64,000 bases of DNA from Tanytarsus gracilentus (Eukaryota; Arthropoda; Insecta; Diptera; Chironomidae), in NCBI GenBank assembly GCA_038502055.1, contig JAXRKN010000043.1:3906001-3970000 (forward strand). Reading direction: 5' to 3'. The notes beneath the pieces are model-generated. The model did no database searches and was not told the DNA's origin. It saw nothing but the letters and a program-made list of their open reading frames with translations. Shown piece after piece: positions 11,303-23,809 of the stretch. The number at the start of each line of letters is the position of its first letter. Position 1 is the first letter of the stretch. Position numbers and translations under genes: made by a program.

Positions 11303-14300
11303 TTACACCATAATCGGCTCATCTTCCATGCTCTGGCTCTTGGATTTTCTTCCGTCATCATCGTTATTGCTGCTATTCGATGTGTCCATTGTTGACATGG
11401 TTGTTGCAGCACGTTGCAGGCCAGCAGTCGCACAATTCTTCGGCGATTCGTAGCCACCGCTTATGCTTCGCATTACAATAGGTTTTTGTCTCTGCAAATC
11501 TGATCCTCGTCGATCACTTCCATCACTGCCTGCTCCATTTCCATTTCTCAGCATTGACGTGCTCGTGTTGACAGTACACGTCACTACACTCTTCTGTGCC
11601 GCTCTCTGTCTCGGAATATAATCGATAAATTGTTCGCGCAAATTATATTTCACAGCCACTTCATCATCGCCCGTCGAGCTATTAGTGGAGAATCTTTGCA
11701 AGTGAGGATTGCCGGTGGTCGAAGCCGGCGATGAAGACGTACAGGCGCCGTCGGCAGAGCTTAACGCTGAATCTATGCTAGGATCGCGGCTCGTGTCAAG
11801 ATTCATTCTACCACATCTCTCATCCCTATGACTATCTTTACTGCTCAAGTCATCTAAGCTTCCTTCTCCATCGAGGTCAGTGGTCGAGAGAAGATCATCA
11901 TCAGATGTGGCACGTGCAAGACTCGGAAGTGTTGAAGTGAGAAGAGCTTTTTCCTTTCGTATCTCTTGAATGTGACCTATGCATATAATTTTAATTAATA
12001 AAAATTGATTTAAAAATATAAGAAACAATTACCTTCGAGTAAAAGCTCTTCGGCTTCGGCTGATTCTCGACCGGCTCGAGATGTTGCTGTAAAATCATCG
12101 GGCGTAAATACTTTAGAACTTCTTAATGTACTCAATCGAGTGGTGGCGGTATGTGCAGCCGTATCGAGCGTATCAATGTCGGCTAGAGTTGTTTTTATAT
12201 TTAACATCTTTTGCGTAATTATAGTCTCCATACACTTCGTTTGTCGACTAATATCATTAAGACTATCTTGCGCCGGAAGTGGCCGATTTGTTCTCAGCAC
12301 ACAGGGTGCAAAAACAATTGCTAAAGAGCTCGCCGACATTCTATTGTATTCTTCGCGTATAGCGACTCTCGCAAGGTGAAAGACCAAACGTTCGAGTAGT
12401 GCGTGATGGGCTGGAGGTAGTTTTTTAATAAGCGACATGAGTGTTTGTACACGATCAATTTCTTCCGAAAGATCTGCCGCTCGCAAAAAGTCATCGTAGC
12501 GATCAAAAGTGAGTAATGGCTCAGGCAAGTCTCGGAGGAAGGTTTTAAGCACATTCGTAAGTACGTGAACATTATAGGACTCGTAATCAATATCAGCACT
12601 TCCCGGTTCATTCATTTTTCTCTGAAGCTCCTTAATTTTAGAACTTACTCCGCTCTTTCTATAAAGCCCTTCCGCATAAAGTCCATGCATTTCAATCTTT
12701 GTTATCAGTTGATCGATTCTCGTCGGAATTTTAGTTCCACTTCCCTCCGACGCACACAATTGTGTAAGTGGCACTCTAAAGAGTCTTCCACTATCGTTCG
12801 CTCCGTCATCACCGAGAGCTGATGACGACGTCGATTTTCGACAAAGCGACGCCTTAACATGACACTTCTTATGAACTGTTAACGGGCAGTTTTGACAGAC
12901 CTATAAAATTAATTAGTAAATTACTATAAATTGTGAACTATTAAAATCAATGATGAACTCACTAGTCCACGTTCGATGGGCCAAAGTAGAAATTGTTGAC
13001 AAATTTCACATACTGTTGCAATATTAATGATTGTCGATTGAAAAGTGTGACCTGCAAAGAGCGAAAATTGTATTAAAATCTATTCAAAAAATTAAAAGAT
13101 TTTTATATTTCACCATTAAACAAAATCAGCTCATCCGACTTTCGCTTCTTATCCTTTTTCCTCTTCATTTTGGGCTTTTCCGTTTCCCTGGAACTCATGA
13201 ATTCATTCATAAAGCCCCTAAATGCATTTACGCCCATAGTTTTCGGAAAATTGTCTGTCTTGCCGCAAGCCGTCTCAATCACTTGCTCGAAATTGGCGAT
13301 AAGATCGCGATATTTGATATTCAGAGTGTCGCTATTTTGCTTATGCGCCACACTATACTGGGCCACGAGATTATCTTTAAACTCCCGAAGTGCCGTCTTA
13401 AATACTCGATCGACATCTGAAACCTTTTCTCCATCTTGGCCTTCCATTTTACAAATTTTTTGTGTTATAAAGTCCTGCATCAATTGTAGTTCCTTTGCGT
13501 CACTAATGATTTTATCTGTCGAATCTGTGTATTCCTTTGTGCCGCTGAATTTTGAGTTGGGAACTACCGAATTTGCTGTAATCTTGTCACGTTCATTTAC
13601 CTAAATTAATTTGAAATAATTAAATCGTTTTAGTTTATAAAAATAGCAAATTTTACCTTCTTAACTCTCTTATTTGATCGCTTGCATTTAATGCTCTTGA
13701 TTCCGCCGTTTTGAATACATTTTGTGTGCACCAAAACTTTACAATCGACACAACGATGTCCCTCGGAAATAAATGAGTCACTTTCGTCACAGCTCGCACA
13801 TCTCTCGCTTTTACTTATCCGCGACACTTTTCTGAATCGATGACCGCCTATGTTGATGTTCGTACTCGACTGATACAAATCATTGCCTCGATTCACCTCC
13901 AACAATGGAATTTTATTTGCCGGGTCGGAATTTCTTCGCGATAATGTTGAGTCTTGTTTCGGTTGCGATGCCTTTGCGAGAATGAATTGAGTCGTTGTCG
14001 AAATGTCATCGCTCATGTTGTTCTTTGCACGCTTGTTCTTACTCAAGACATCTATCTTGCTACTATGCTGAGGCTGTTGTTGTTGCTGTTGTGGCTGGAA
14101 TTTTGTAGAAGATTCGGTGATCGTGCCAAGAAACGCTGCTGCTTTGCCTTATTGAAATAAACGAAATGAATATAATTTAATTGATGTGACTCACACACTT
14201 TGTTCATTGGAAGAAAAAAAACTTTTTCTAAACATAAAATTCAACAAAATGAAATAATTACCTTTCGGCGGGCCACTGATTGTCGCTCTTGAGGACACGT

Positions 14301-17300
14301 CAACCTGCGGCTGAGGCTGATGATAGACAATTGGAGGCTGAAGAATTTGATGATATTCGTCATTCATGCTTCTCACTAAATCGCGTCTATGTGGAACCGT
14401 CTCTTGGCTATATTGCTGATTATATGGACTCGATCGGAGTGTCGGCTGAGACGATGAATTGATGGATGATGTTGGCGATGAAATTGTAGTTGTGGTGGAA
14501 GGCAATTGTTGTGAGTGCACAAAAACAATTTCCACGTCGGTGGCGGGCTGAGGACGTGGCAATGCTGAAATTTGACTCTTTGGCTCGTAGCGTATTTCAC
14601 GCCTCGAGGGACCGGAGTCAACACGACGTATGGGCATTTTCGTAATATCAAATCTCTTAAGTGAATCAATGGGTGGCGTAAGATCTTCGCTGTTCTTCCT
14701 CATTGCCTTTTCAACATCATATTTCTTCGAGCCAACATCCAATACATCATCCTGTGACGTTCTATTCTTTTCAGTTATGGTTACGGTTGTTGTTGTAGTT
14801 GTCGAAGAGGACGAAGATGACGATGAGGTTGGTTGATATGAAAGGAAAGGATCGACAGGAATGACAGTCGGCACTGATGACTTCCTACCAAAGTATTGCT
14901 CATCTTTACTAATTAATAAATCTCGAATTTGTTGCTCGGTTTGATCGAGCATTTGATCACGTTTTTGTTTCGTCAAGCGGAGATGTTGATGATGGCTAGT
15001 TGGAGATTCATCGACACAAATAGTCGTTGAAGACAGTTCAATATCAGCATCAAGACTATAGTGAGGAGTTGGTGTTCGAATTCGCTTTACAGCCTCAGCC
15101 GTTGGACTTCCAATATCGACACTTCTCTCGTTCACTGGCAAGCTCTGAGTTGAGCGGAGCTTTTGACGCTCTCGCATATGTTTCTGTTTGAGATTCTGTT
15201 GGAATTTCGTCCTAGCTAATTTACCTCTAATGTGCGCTTGCAGAAGAATAACGGTTCGACATATAACGAGATATTTTCGTCGCACAACATACATTCGCCA
15301 AGCTGATTGAATCGTGATGGCTGCTCCATTGAAGCATGCTCTTCGAAATTGAAAGTCTCTCTGTGCGAGACACATTCGCCAATTTGATTGTATGACAATG
15401 GCCGCTTGCTTCAAGTGAATGAATTTTTGTCTTTGCAAAATACTTCGGAACCATCTCTGAATGCATATGATAGACTCGATAATTTTCGTGTGCAGCCTTA
15501 TGTCCAATTTCATTTTCTGACTTTCGCGCATGTAAATTTTCGTGATGCCTAGTTGATAGTGTTGCTTATTTAAGTCCATCAGATGATTCATAAAGTCTCG
15601 TACGTCCTTTTGAGAGCTCAAGAGTCCCTTTGGCAATAGAATTCGGTAGTGCTGAATGAATTCCTCGTAGGTGAGACGAACATTGTAGCCAGCGCGACGA
15701 ATACGAACCGTTTCCAACATTCCTGTGTATCGAAGCTAAAAAAACAGCAGACAAGGGGAGGATTTTTCTTATCAGAACTATTTTTTTTAAATAATATGCA
15801 TGAAAGGTCGAAAAAAATGAAATTTAAATAACAATGATTATTCTCACATTTCAGTTTTCACAACACAAATTTTTTAAATTATTGCACGTAAAGTATTTAC
15901 TTAAGATCCTCTATAAGAGACGATCCCAAACATATGATAGTAATAATCGTAAAGGTAAAAATATTCTCTTACCTGTCTAGTGACAGTCGCATCGTCAAAC
16001 TGATTAGGAATCTTGTTTGGATTTGATTTAATGCATCGAATGAAAAACGGATTGGCCTGGCAACGAGGAGAAAGAAATTTGTTAGTTTATTTAAAAAATT
16101 GTTTAAAGACTTCAATCGAACCTGATTGAGCGTCTCCATGAGTGCGATGAGTGAATTTTGAAATTGTGCGGTGACGGTAAGCGGCTGCTTGCGAGTCTTC
16201 ACAGATGTCTGATTGTTTATTAAATTTTGACCGGCAGATAAAGTTTTCACTGACTGGAGATTCTTTAAGCCCTTCTTCGGGCGTTCACGTGGTCGAAATG
16301 ATTTGTTTTTCCTGCATTTGATTGAATTTGTTTAAAATCTTCTTTTTTTAAAAGTAAAAAAATTATTCTAAAGTGACAGGAAATTTGGAATTTTTTTCTT
16401 CCTGCTGTGTTCACTGTCAAAACATTTAACCAAGACTAAAAATCACTATTCGAACAACAGATAATGCAAAATCATATTCGTTTCTATTTTTTCGTGCACG
16501 TATATAAGCGCATAATTTTGCAAATGTGTTCTTCTTCCAATTGTGTGCGTTGCTATCCTTCTCGTTTTCACATAATGTGATCGTTATCAGGTAAATTGAA
16601 CAACAAAACAACATAAGACAGAAAAGGTTGGTGATAAAATGTAAATGTGAGTGAAATGAGAGAAAAGAGGTAAAGAGGGGAAAAAAGGCTGAACTTGACT
16701 TGCAAGTTTTAAAAACTAAAAAAAAAGAAAATTAAAACTCTTACATAACAATTTGATTTGCACGTGCCATAACATCCTGACGATTTCCATCACGCGACGA
16801 TCGAACAACGTCATTCCAATAAGTTCGCTCGCTACCCAACTGCTGACTTTCGTATGACAATTTACCATCGGGAAAGTTCTTATTATTAAAGGTAAATTGC
16901 CATGATCTTCTTGGCGAAGTCGCCGTTTGAAGTGAACTATTATGGACACGATGGTGTACAAAATTCGTTGTGGGTTCGTTGTTGTTTGCGTTTAACGCCA
17001 TAAAGGTCGTTGTGGAATTGATTCTTTTACTACACAAAAACACATGAGTTGAGGGTAAAAGATATTAAATTATAAAGACTAAAATAAAATTCTTTTTTTC
17101 GTGTGTGTTTGTTTGAAGGAACCATGCACCAAAGAATATAAATTTAATGAGTGTGAATTTTGATATAAAGAGAATTTTTAAAATAGAACTTTTTTTTTGT
17201 CATCATGCGAGAGAACATTCAACATTAATTTTTAAAAAGAGCTCAATTTAATTAATTGAGCAACTTACGCAATCCGATAAATAACTAAATTTACAGATGA

Positions 17301-20300
17301 CAATGTCACAAGATGACTGCGGCAATTAAATTTTGTTAATTTCGAAAGAGAGAGAGAGAGCATCACAATAAAAATATTATTATCCTTTCCCATAAATAAA
17401 GTTCTTTAAATTAATATAAAGCTTGACTCACCTAACAAGACTCTCGTTGCCAGTTCGAAAGCGAGCTTTTGTGACAATTTTACTGAGCGATTGATCAGCG
17501 CGTTCCTTTCGATGTTTGATGCCGGCCGATCGAAACGCAAAATAACTACGGAAGAATGCCCTCAAAATTGCCCAACGAAACACCGCGACAGGATCTGCTC
17601 CGACGAGCTCACGCACAAATGCCATGCTTGAATTCTTCAACACACTCACTATGTCTTGTCTCATAAGATCCAAATTTTTCTCACGCATTTCAGCGACCTG
17701 CGCGAAATTAGAAGATTATTAAGTCATTAAGACATATCACAGCGATATTTGAGTTGCTGATAGTCACCTGATATTTTACTTTGCCTGCATAGTGCTTAAT
17801 TATAAAAGCGTTTTCTTTTCGCTGAGGTTTCTCATAAAACGGATTGTCTTTGTGAATATTGTTAAATTTGTGAAGTAGATTCTCATTGCTACCGCCAGGA
17901 AAGCTATAAAAATTGAGAGAGAACGTGCAAAAATTGAGATATTATTAATCACATGCTATCATCACCACCGAGACGAGAAAAAGAGTATGTTTGTAAATGA
18001 GGAGGAGTAAAAAAATGAAAAACTTCTGGATATTTTCAACATGCTGTTCATCATATGAACTGAGAGAGAAAGGAAGAGAGAGAGTCTATAGGGTCATCAT
18101 CACATCATCGATCGACGAAAGGGGGTGAGAACTTATATAATATATGAAAACATCATGGGAACACATAAAATAAAATTGAATTGACAATTATTCATGTGTT
18201 TAACTTACCAAGAAGTACTTTATATTTTTTTTTCGAGAAGGAAAAATAATTTTGAAGAGAAATTTTAAATTTCAATAATTAGAAAAAAAATTTGCAAGTT
18301 TTCACCCCTTTTAAATTTTATAAAAAATTATCCCCTAAAAATATCTTCATATGGTCATTAATCAAATTACATAAAAGAAGAATTCAATACATACTTGCAA
18401 GAATCGTCAAGAATGCACAGCAAACCAGTTGGCTTCGATTCAAAAAGATGCAGACATCCCGAATTATCCATAAAGTCGATGTCAGTCCATTTAATTCCTT
18501 CGCGCTTATACTCTTTTTGTTCATACTTGAAGACATGCTGCGAGAGAATGAAAAATGTTTGTTTATCCAAATTTTTTGACTTTATGAAACGAAGTTACTG
18601 AAGAAGTGAGTTCATTTGCTAATAAGCTTTAAAAAAATTGCTCGCATAGCTGTGGGATGGATTGAAACCTAATTAGCAAATTAACCCCCGCGCACACTTC
18701 CAACAATAACTCAATGTCAAGGTAATTAATTATAGAACTCACCAGATTAAAGTAATATTGCAGATGCTCATTTGCGTAATTAATACAGAGTTGTTCAAAG
18801 CTGTTGCTCTAATAATGATCAAGTAAAAATTAATATTACATCATCATTGGAAACAATTAATTTGAAAGTTTATTACCAATCCAAAGTCCTCGAATCCGAA
18901 AATATCTAGAACACCGATGGAATTTCCGCCATTGTGAGCTATGGTTTGATCTTTATTGAGGAGTGCATGATTGACCTGCAGTACGATCCAGTCAAAAAGG
19001 GCACCGTAGAGACATTTTGCGAGAGCATCTCGAGCCGCTATTGCTTCTGGTAATTTATATTGCATTATGACCGTCTCATCGCTCGCCTTTACTCGCTTCG
19101 ATGTCAAAGCCGCGAGAAGAGTCTCATATTTAACTTTAAGCAGCTCCGAAATCAAATGAACAACATCGAGATTCTTCACATTGACACTTTCGTCATGATG
19201 ATATGCTGATTTTTTGGGTGAAAATTCCACATTGCCGAGAAGAAGAACGGCCGATAACACCATAAACAGTCGTCGCTGTTTTTCTGGAGAAAATCCAACC
19301 ATCTCCATGCTCTGCTTGAGTCGTGAGAATTCATACTTTTCATCACAATTCTCTAGAGTGAGATTTTTGGCGTTTAAATAGTGATACTTATCCGCTGGAA
19401 GTAAATGAAGTGCATTGCGCTCTTGTTCAGTGGCACCGGAGAGGAGATAATAAAAAACGTGATAATTTCTTTCAAAAGTGCCTTGCGATACTATTCGACT
19501 TTTTTCAAGGAGGTACTTTTGAACTACAGCTCCCTGAACCATTCCGTTTTCACGATAATTTACCTTAAAAAAAATTTCACAATTAATTCATATTAAACTT
19601 GGTATAAAAATAAAACTCACTTGAATAAATTTTCCAAATCTGCTCGAATTGTTATTGTGTGCTGTTTTTGCATTGCCGAACGCCTCTAAAACAGGTCCCG
19701 CACTCAGAATTGTCTGTTCAACGCCCGATCCGTGGGATCCCTTCTGCGATAGCGCCGTAAGATGATGAAGAAGGAAGTTTGTGCTCTCAGTCTTACCCGA
19801 TCCACTTTCCCCACTGATGACCACGCACTGCGATATACGTTGCAAATTAACGAATGAAAATGAAAAGCGATACGTAACAATGAAATAAAAAGTTATTAGT
19901 CTAAACTTTCACCAAAAAAATAAATAAATGTATAAAAATACATTTTTAATAACATCTTTGAAAAATAAAATACATTACCTGATTACGCTTCTCCTTCAGC
20001 ATACAGTAGTAGGCATTATCGGCAATGGCAAAGATATGAGGTGGCAAGATGGGTCCGATGCGTTGATTTTGATAGAGTCTCACATACTTCGGATTGTAGA
20101 TTGGCAAAAAACGGAATGGATTAACCGCAATGAGTATCGATCCTACGTAGGTGTAGATATGACCCGCCTCAAAACGCTGTCGAAGATTTTCGAGAAGCGT
20201 CGATTCATTGAGATCGGGCAGTTGGCACAGGTCAGGATATTCGCGATTTTCGGGTTGAAAGAGAAACTCCTTGAGAATTTGGGGATCAAAGCCGTAGCTA

Positions 20301-20599
20301 TCAAGCCAGGTGGGTTCTTGTGTTTGCTTTTCGCGTAAATAAAATCGGCCAAAATGTGGATCCGAGTGCTTTGGCCAGAGGAGTTTAAGCGAAACGGGTT
20401 TTTCGTGCGGCGACAGTCTTCGTTCTTTGCAGTGACCAATTACCTCTGCAAGCTCAAAGTCATCGCCTGTCAGTCCCAATCGTTCCACTATGCACGATAC
20501 TATTTCATCGGCTGTCGTCTGCTTTGATGCCTCCACACTTAACGCCTCATAATGTATTGAAAGCGCACCGACGTAGACCTTCAGTGATAGGAGAAACAT
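11303..20599 (-). CDS. Myo9: Class IX unconventional myosin (myosin-RhoGAP)
   Basis: An actin motor that carries a Rho-inactivating GAP. Exons, minus: 20599-19979, 19827-19621, 19563-18877, 18808-18743, 18537-18395, 17903-17768, 17697-17432, 17029-16745, 16311-16122, 16056-15973, 15735-14262, 14147-13657, 13600-13114, 13051-12963, 12900-12033, 11976-11303. The chain gives about 2255 residues. Domains: RA about 8-105; motor about 140-970 with P-loop GESGSGKT (213-220), switch I NNNSSRFGK, switch II DIFGFEDFG (496-504) and a Glu at the TEDS site; a long basic loop 2 insert (about 690-850), the class IX hallmark; about four IQ motifs (975-1065); a Ser/Thr-rich linker; C1 at about 1487-1540 (CASCDES...CVDCKVLVHTKC) and about 1713-1765 (CEICQQF...CQNCPLTVHKKC); RhoGAP at about 1785-1975 with the arginine finger in EGLYRKSG. 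The start MFLLSLKVYVG is the first ATG; an upstream non-coding exon is possible. Confidence 0.93.
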
Positions 20600-21024
20600 T
20601 TTAGTGGAAATTCAAAATGCTACTGGAGTTGTTGCTTCAGAAAAAAAATGAGCCACGATATTTTTCTCTCCCTCCCATACGCACTCACACTTATCAGCTA
20701 TATTACCGTCCCTTGGAAAACTTTCATTCATGTTTGGTTTCTTATTCTTATGTAATGTACATAAGCACACTTAAATGCTTTCAACAACCTCGGAGGAGCA
20801 AGCATGAAAGAAATCTAATTTTTTTATACACCGATAAATTGTTATATGTCTTATATATCTAAAAATAAAGCAAGAACTCTCTCTCTCTCGCTCAAAATTG
20901 AATCAAATTGTCGATCGATTGACTATTATGGCGAGGGAGAGCGAGGACGACAAAGAATAAATCTACATCGCATGGTGACAAGAGGAAAGAGAAAAAAAGG
21001 AGATAAAATGTGTGCACTGAATTG

Positions 21025-21058
<34 letters not shown>

Positions 21059-22815
21059 ACGCAAAAAGGAGGAAAATTTTCACCCATTTACAGAGAGAGA
21101 TCAAAGAAGAACAAATAAGTTGATTCATATCACAGTTGATGCTTTAATTGAATTTTATGGTGAAAGTTTCACTCTATATATAATAAAATGTACATCATCA
21201 TCTTTCACGAAATAAAAAAAAATTAAGAGATAAAATTATAAATTATGTTCATCATCATAAAAGCATGAGAGAGAATTATATGAGTTGCAAATTAAAATGT
21301 TGGACAAACATGCAATTAATAATTCATCACTTTAAATTGAGAAAATACGCACACAACTCGCGCTATATTTTTTTTTATTGACCTTAGTACAGTTGTATGG
21401 TGGCTCCAATTAATTAAATGAATGGTAAAATCAATGTTAATTGCTTTTCATGTTCACCGGCCTTACTTTGGACGCGAGTATGTGTGTATAATTATGTTGA
21501 AGAAGGAACATTTTATTTTCACTTTTAAAAGAGAGGCTAAAGCTCTCTACGTCTTTGCAAATATACGCATCAATCGCATATATTTAAATGTTTTTTTTAA
21601 TTTCCCCAATTAAACTCGTTTCTGTTATTGTTGACTATTTATGAAAGACAAGCGTGTACATAGAAGAAAAGTTATGATGCACCATTCATATGTGAGCGAA
21701 TGAAAGAGGAAACTGACAATGATGGATGAAAGATCAGTGTAATCTATACATATATATTTATGATGAGATATGAATGATTTGAAAATTTCCTGTTTCCTGT
21801 CACATGTCTCGCGTGTACTTTGTTCTATATTTTTTTTTATATGGACAATATATATGATGATATGCGGTAATTTGTAATAAGAAGCATAACTCATAATTTC
21901 TCCACATTTAATAACTCAAAACTCTTTTTTAGAACACGACAGCGCCTTGACAGATCGCAGCTTATCAACAGAAATTTTAAAATAAATAAAACATACATGA
22001 GTAAGATGACGAAAACGACTCGACTCAGACGTCGCCCAAATGTTCTTGTGAGTCATTTTCATTTTCATGAGAGAGTTGTGTGAAGGAAAAATAAAATTTT
22101 GCGGACGGATGGCATGAAGAGTGAATTTAAGTAGCGCGCGAGAGAGAGAGAAATCCCAATTTAAATTAATTAACTGGAACACAGAACAAAGAGCCGTTCT
22201 TAGTTGCCAGCACATGTTTGTCATAAATTTCATGCACCCATCAAATTGGAATTTTTCTCAAGAAATTCGCTGTGCGGTTTCGTGTCGCGCAATAAAAAAA
22301 TGCGTGGCTCATTTAAATGTCACATGCTAAGCGCATTCATTCTGTACGCACCTGTAACACATATCTGGCACTATCATTTGAATCCTGTGGTGAATGCATG
22401 CTGTTACGCAAGATTCCTTTGAAAATGTCTTAAACTACATTCGATGATGATCCTCCGCTTCACTATTGCGATTATCCAACATGTTTTAATTTCACTTTCC
22501 TTATTATTATATTTTTATATTATTTAATGAGCTCTCTGCTTGATGATGATTAATTCGCACGGTAATAATTATATGCGTGTACTTGTATTTTTTCACTTTC
22601 GTCTTTTTTTTTTGTTTCAAAAAAGATCACAAAAAATAACTTTTTTTTGATAACTAAAGAAATATGCACTGCGAAAGAAATATAAAAATTAGTTATTAAT
22701 TAGCTGTCAATGATTATTATTGTTGTCCGCGTAATGAGGAAAAATCACACATTCAATTAATTGCTTATCATTAAATAAATTGATAGCAAAAATTGTTTTT
22801 TTTTCACCGTCTTGA
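20600..22815. other. Intergenic, upstream of Myo9
   Basis: No coding exon is supported. It should contain the Myo9 promoter and 5' UTR. It contains a (TG)n microsatellite at 21028-21057, GAGA-type runs (about 20879-20891, 22137-22150) and many short chance frames, some created by the dinucleotide repeat. Confidence 0.55.
21028..21057. repeat. (TG)n microsatellite
   Basis: About 15 uninterrupted TG dinucleotides. It produces spurious Val/Cys and Thr/His reading frames on the two strands. A shorter GT run occurs near 29704-29718. Confidence 0.95.
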
Positions 22816-23809
22816 GTGCACTACAGGGGGTCCCCAACTCCCATATAAATCCATATAAATTTATATGGAATTTATATGGATATAAAATTTATATGCCATA
22901 TAAAATTTATATGCCATATAAATTTTTATATGGCATATAAATTTGTATGAAAACCATATAAATTTTATATCCATATAAATTTTATATGGATTTATATGGA
23001 ATTTTAATATGGAACACAAAATGTTTTTAATTATATTAATGGAACTTTAAAAACAATTTTATTTTAAAATGCAATAAAACCAGGTATTTAAGTTGAATGA
23101 AGTAATCGATTCGAGTCAATTCAAGTCGATTGCGGATTGTATGTGTAAATTTGATTTATTTTTTCTGAGCCAAGATCCAGTGAAGTGAGATCTGGTGCTG
23201 GAAGTGAGATCCAGTCAATATAAGCTGCAATTTTGGAAGTGAGATCCTGTAAATCTAAATTTCAGTGCTGGAAGTGAGTCCAGTCAACGTACGATGGAGT
23301 GCTGGATGACAGTACTTGTGGAACCAATCTTAAGTTCCAGTGCTGCATACAGTTTGGTTCCACAAGAACTGTCATCCAGCACTCGATCCTAATTTGACTG
23401 GATCTTACTTCCAGCACTGAAAATTAGATTGACTGGATCTCACTTCCAGCACTGGATCTTACGTTGACTGGATGTCACTTCCAGCACTGGATCTTACGTT
23501 GACTGGATCTCACTTCCAGCACTCCATCGTACGTTGACTGGACTCACTTCCAGCACTGAAATTTAGATTGACTGGATCTCACTTCCAAAATTGCAGCTTA
23601 TATTGACTGGATGTCACTTCCAGCACCAGATCTCACTTCACTGGATCTCACTTTCACAAAATTTTAAAGATCCATATAAATCCATATAAAAATTTATATG
23701 CCATATAAATTTTATATGGCCATATAAATTTTATATGGCATATAAATATTTATATGGCATATAAATTTATATGGATTTATATGGGAGTTGGGGACCCCTT
23801 GGTGCACTA
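22816..23809. mobile_element. Non-autonomous hAT-like foldback MITE with 8-bp target duplication
   Basis: The element spans 22824-23801 (978 bp) and is flanked on both sides by GTGCACTA (22816-22823 and 23802-23809). Its ends are inverted repeats: CAGGGGGTCCCCAACTCCC at the left against CAAGGGGTCCCCAACTCCC read inward from the right. The CAGGG-type terminus plus an 8-bp duplication is the signature of the hAT superfamily. Inside the ends come AT-rich palindromic repeats of CCATATAAATTTATATGG type on both sides, then arrays of a roughly 35-bp unit containing GACTGGATCTCACTTCCAG, in opposite orientation in the two arms. No transposase frame is present, so it would depend on a partner element. 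The good match between the two duplications and end repeats suggests a fairly recent insertion. Confidence 0.88.
23160..23650. repeat. Inverted arrays of a ~35-bp unit inside the MITE
   Basis: The right arm (about 23388-23640) has seven head-to-tail units of about 35 bp, each starting GACTGGAT and containing CACTTCCAGCAC. The left arm (about 23170-23310) contains the reverse complement of the last four. Between them an inner hairpin pairs TACTTGTGGAACCA (about 23312) with TGGTTCCACAAGAAC (about 23352). The whole block could fold into one long stem with a bulged copy-number difference. Confidence 0.85.

Noticed and set aside
20892..21215. His/Thr- and Cys/Val-repeat open frames on both strands
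   Set aside because: They are translations of the (TG)n microsatellite.
22860..23770. CRISPR-like array (regular repeats)
   Set aside because: Units are adjacent without unique spacers, occur in inverted arms, and sit within transposon ends in a eukaryotic genome.
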